Assembly: GCF_030272615.1 (NCBI RefSeq)
Contig: NC_081410.1
Location: 127,844,640-127,908,639 of the forward strand
DNA from: Cryptomeria japonica
Taxonomy: Eukaryota > Streptophyta > Pinopsida > Cupressales > Cupressaceae
DNA: 64,000 nucleotides
Reading direction: 5' to 3'
Part shown: positions 59,881 to 64,000 of the stretch, in pieces
Layout of the letters: every line of letters begins with the position of its first letter
How positions within the stretch are numbered: position 1 is the stretch's first letter
Notes under the pieces: generated by a model
What the model was told of the DNA's origin: nothing
The model's database searches: none
The model's input: the letters and a program-made list of their open reading frames with translations, nothing else
Position numbers and translations under genes: made by a program

Positions 59881-60904
59881 TGCAAGTGGATTCCTATTGG
59901 TGGTGATGGAGAGGCATTCAGAGGTCTCATCAAACTCTGGGTTTTTTGGGTGAGGCATGCATCCATCTGGAACATTGGTTTTGACCAAATCCAATTCCAA
60001 GCCCAAAATGGGTTTATTAAGTCCAAGCCAAGTTCAAAATTGATGCTCAGTGGTGGCTCTTTGAATACTTTGGTATAAATCATAGAAGAAGAAATGAATT
60101 TGCTCTCTGAAAAAGACAATTATTGACTCTTCAATTTGCCCAGAATTCCGTACAATTTTTAAATGTCATAAGGTGTTATTCTCACTAGAACACCATTCAC
60201 ATATTCCAAGTGGCCAAACGGATTGAAAGTTGCACCTAAATGTTGTCGTTAATTTGTTGAAGACTAATGATTACTACCTTTTGGTTTGTGGTCACCATAA
60301 TTGTTGCTGCAAATCTGAGAATCTATGGGTGTGGAGAGATAGCTTAGCAACATGATCATGTGCTTCACAACATTCTCATGTATTTTTACGACTCACTGAA
60401 CCAGATGCTCATATTTTGGTTCTGTACGTGTATAATATAATATAAACTCATACATATAGTGTATGTAATATATGCTTTTAACTGTTTTCCTATGATGTAA
60501 TATTAACAAGTCAATCAAATATTGAAACATGATAAATCTTATACCATAGTAGCAAAAAAAAATCTCAGGATTGATTCAACAAACCAAAAGATAAATATTT
60601 TATGAATTAATGAAATTTAATCTGTAAAAAATTGGGAAGGAAAAATATTTCAACAAATTCATAAAATTAAAGAAATATTTTTAAAAAAAAATTCAAACCA
60701 AATCAAAATCAAATCACGATTTGCACATAGAATTGGCATGAAATCACAATTTTTGATAAAATTATACTTTCCTTGCACGTTGAGATTTCTGCCTGATTCT
60801 GAAAAAAAAAAGGTCATTAAATTGTATAGAGTCTGAACCACAATCTCTTCCAGACATTTTCTACTATGGGACTCTAGACATTAGGTTGATAACATTGGTT
60901 TTGA
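59881..60904. other. Unassigned DNA
   Basis: No gene or named repeat was recognised. Confidence 0.35.
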
Positions 60905-61171
60905 ATTTTGCATGGTAAAGGTGGGGATATATGGATGTTGAAATATTGTGAAGCTTAACATATAACCTATTCATATATGTAGCAAACTTACATTCCTGTT
61001 CTGCCGAAACTCTGCTGAGGTTTTAAATATCAGTTGATTTGTTGTCACTGTGTATTTTGCATGGTGAAGGTAGGGATATATGGATGTTGAAATCTTGTGA
61101 AGCTTAACATATAACCTATTCATGTATGTAGCGAACTTACATTCCTGTTCTGCCAAAACTTTGTTGAGGAT
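60905..61171. repeat. 149-bp-period direct duplication
   Basis: ATTTTGCATGGTAAAGGTGGGGATATATGG...CTGCTGAGG (60905-61020) recurs at 61054-61169 with about ten differences, separated by a short unmatched spacer. Confidence 0.85.
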
Positions 61172-64000
61172 TGGTTAATAATATCTCTCATGGTTGTGGT
61201 CTGGAAAGTAATTTAAATTTTTGTGTGTCTAACTTCACAAAAACAAGGAACATCAACTGCATGTATAATACTATTGACCGCATTGACTTAACAGAAACAA
61301 GGAATATTTTCTAGCAGGGATTTGAAGTGTACTTAAGTGCATGTATAACACTATTGACTGCACTACAGTAATTCCTAGTGCATGGATATACTATTGATCA
61401 AATTTCACTAATTTCTAGCTAAAGAGTTCCTGAATACATTAAAGGGGACAAAAGCAGTCTGTCCGAGACTTCATGCAAGTTTGCAGAATTTGATGGTAGG
61501 TAGACCGTAGAACCATGCAGGTCAAGATGCAAAGGAGCATTTGCATGTATCTGAGCATTGATGCACCTAGCATACAACAAATATTTGAATTTGTACACTT
61601 TCAATTTAGCATGTTTAATGTTGTAGGCATGGCTCTCATGTTAATAGTTAATGTCCAGATAATAGAGCTCATTGAGCCCAATTGTCCAAAGCAGAAGCCT
61701 TACCCTAGCCAAGAGCAAGAGAAAAAGAAAAATATACTTTTCATTTTTCAAATGCTGTTTGATTGTGAAACAAATTGCCGGTTATCAAGACGGACCATTT
61801 TTCATTTAGCATGCACTAGTGTAAACATGTTAACTGTTTGGTATGTCCCAAGAAGTTTCACAGATCAGGTTATACCAGAACAATGTGCACACTGAGGCTT
61901 TCAAAGGAATTTCATGGATAGAAACAATGTTGGACATGAGGCATGCCAGTTCACTACATATGGTAGATTCATAATCATCAAAAATTTGCCACTAGTGATT
62001 AGTTTTCCAATGCTTGTAAAGATTTTAATATGACTAGGTGTAGTGTTGTTAACATATACAGTGGTCCCACCAAGTCCTAGTATCAACTACAGTGGATAAG
62101 ATTCAATGAATGTGAAGCAAAGATAAATAAATAAGAAAAAAACATTCTTCTTCTACTAAATGTGAAAGGGTGAAGAGCCAATCGTCACTAGAGTTCACTG
62201 GTTGGAAGACATATATGATGGTCAAGTTCTCACATAACAGTTTTATTCCCAGCTTTCAAATTTCAACACTATTAAGTATGAACTGTGTTCAAATTCATCC
62301 CCATCTATTAATAATGGAATAACCATGTACGATGCAATTCATTACGTTGATGATATGACCAAAGACAAGGACAACAATTGATGAAACAAAAATTGATCTT
62401 GCATTAACCAACTCTTGACCTGTTTGGTGTTCTGCTGTCAGCAGAGCAGCCATCCAGTTGCGCAGGTAGTTGGTATCATGCAATTGATTTCTGAAAAAAT
62501 CTCATTGGTTGCCAATGCTCATAAAAGATGCTCACAATCTCGCGCCATATGGAAAGTCAATGACTTAATGACCAGTGATGCTCGCTCTAAAATTAAAGCT
62601 ATACAGTAATACTTCTATTGAAGATTTTTCTCCTAAATAGTGCATTCTTTATGATTTCACAAAAGTGGTCTGTGAAAGACTAAGAATGCTGTTATTGTCA
62701 AGTTCATGTATTGTGAGAGGTGTCCCTCTTCTACAATTGCCTCCTAATCATTACATAAGTTATTCAACATGACCCTTTAGGTATTTGCTGAATGGTTCAG
62801 CATCATTGAGCAAGATTGAATTCGCAGTCACAAGAAGATCTAAGATGACCTTACCAAACAATCAAAGTTCATGTTAGCTCAATCGCACAAGCTACTCTTG
62901 CCTTGAATTTTGACTCGAACATCGTGATGATTGTTTTTGCTACAGAATAAAGCAATCTTTTACGTATAACAAATCAACTTCATTGGACTATATTATTTTA
63001 GCTACTTCATTAATGCCTCTTTAATTTGTACTAAGACAATATCAAATATGTGTGTGTTTGGGCCTATCTCAGATCGTTTTTCTTTTGCCATTAGTGTTGG
63101 TTTCAAATCATTCTCAATGATTCTTGCCTTGGCCAATGGGAATTGTTAGGACCTCTTGAGGGTTCAGCTTTGGAAGTGATGTGAATGCCCATAACTTGGA
63201 TTTGAAGTTTATTTTCCAGCACCAATGTCACAGCTCCACTAAAAGTGAAATGCCCACATCAACTATGAGTCTGATGGACAATGAACAACCAGCTATGATT
63301 TGACAATGCATCAGGATGTTTGTTTGTGAAAATTAGAAGCCCTACCAAGTAGAGGCTAAAATGTCATTATCAACATTTTAAATATTGGGGGTTCATCCTA
63401 GATGAAACTGGATGAACCCAAAACAAACCATGCCAAACCTACAACAAACCCATCTAATTTTTCATACATTTTTAGATTTTGCTTTTTTGCTTTTTTTAAA
63501 TAATTTTTCACATTTGACTTTGACTATGAAACACCAAAACAAATCCCTAACCCTAAAAAATTTCATCTAAGCTATTTGAAATACTAAATCAGCCTCATAA
63601 TACCTCATTTTGATTGCAAAAGACAAGTATCATTCCTTTTTGCTAAACTTTTATTCTTGCTTTTCACTACACAGAGATCCGAAGATTGATCACTGAAGGT
63701 TCCAAAGCAATTGCATTGCTATTCCTACACGTACAAGAGTCTATTCACTACCAAGAAAATCATGGAAGAAGATTTTTGGAAAAGAGGTATTTTTTTTAAT
63801 TTTTTCTTACACTTTTGTTTTATAATGGAACTCTCTTGTTTTGTTTTTAACTTCTTGTTTTCTTTAAATTTTTCTATGAATGTATCATTGTGTTAAAAAT
63901 ATTAAATAAGTTAGGTTTTATCCATATAATTTTGTTTTCATTGTTCCAAATGTGTTGTTTATAAAATTTGTTGCCATAAAAATTACAATGGCGGCTAGTT
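61172..64000. other. Unassigned DNA to the right edge
   Basis: GCATGTATAA...ACTATTGAC...GCA phrases recur at about 61259, 61339 and 61380 as a worn tandem repeat. A 126-codon ORF at 61515-61895 has no recognisable domain. No RNA gene or transposon ends were found. Confidence 0.3.

Noticed and set aside
59574-60119. Overlapping ORFs of 110, 156 and 163 codons
   Set aside because: They overlap on both strands across the GC-rich self-complementary island; the repeated Pro/Ala/Gly words follow the DNA motifs.

Overview
The window looks like nuclear DNA of a seed plant with a large, repeat-rich genome. The best guess is a conifer or other gymnosperm. This is inferred from AT-rich sequence, one spliced plant-type gene with long introns, and many old, mutated Copia, LINE, SINE and DNA-transposon copies. 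I see no bacterial, organellar or CRISPR sequence, and no tRNA or rRNA gene.

Layout. 1-1514: minus-strand LTR retroelement cut by the window edge (initiator-Met tRNA primer site, 476-bp LTR). 2524-10123: complete but dead Ty1/Copia element on the plus strand, with both LTRs, primer site, polypurine tract and gag-protease-integrase-RT-RNase H broken by stops and frameshifts. 14844-18757 (minus): the one convincing cellular gene, two coding exons for a predicted 1138-residue nuclear protein with an ELM2-like motif and a SANT domain. 18.8-29.2 kb: probably its long 5'-leader intron, holding a 335-bp tandem duplication, a TIR element with GACTC-rich ends and a probable solo LTR. 30.3-39.5 kb: remnants of two LINE types, a 72-bp tandem array, two related MITEs, a SINE and a (CA)n tract. 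42.2-46.7 kb: a diverged second copy of the 25.4-29.2 kb block, carrying a GC-rich hAT-like element and a retroposon. 48.9-49.3 kb: L1-type ORF1 remnant. 55.3-57.1 kb: probable solo LTR with an internal minisatellite. 58.0-58.4 kb: SINE with a 10-bp target duplication. The rest is unassigned AT-rich DNA.

How the parts relate. The 25.4-29.2 and 42.2-46.7 kb blocks lie upstream of the SANT gene on its strand. Each ends in the same 8-base TATA-like sequence, followed by a short candidate leader exon with a GT splice donor. I infer, without proof, two tandem promoter/first-exon units that could feed the same coding exons. Insertions present in one copy and absent from the other give natural empty sites, which support three of the transposon boundary calls.

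I found no clear new biochemical system. The most unusual items are the duplicated promoter block, the two TIR elements with dense GC-rich end motifs, the SINE pair and the minisatellite-bearing LTR. Boundaries and similarity were read by eye; no alignment or database search was run.
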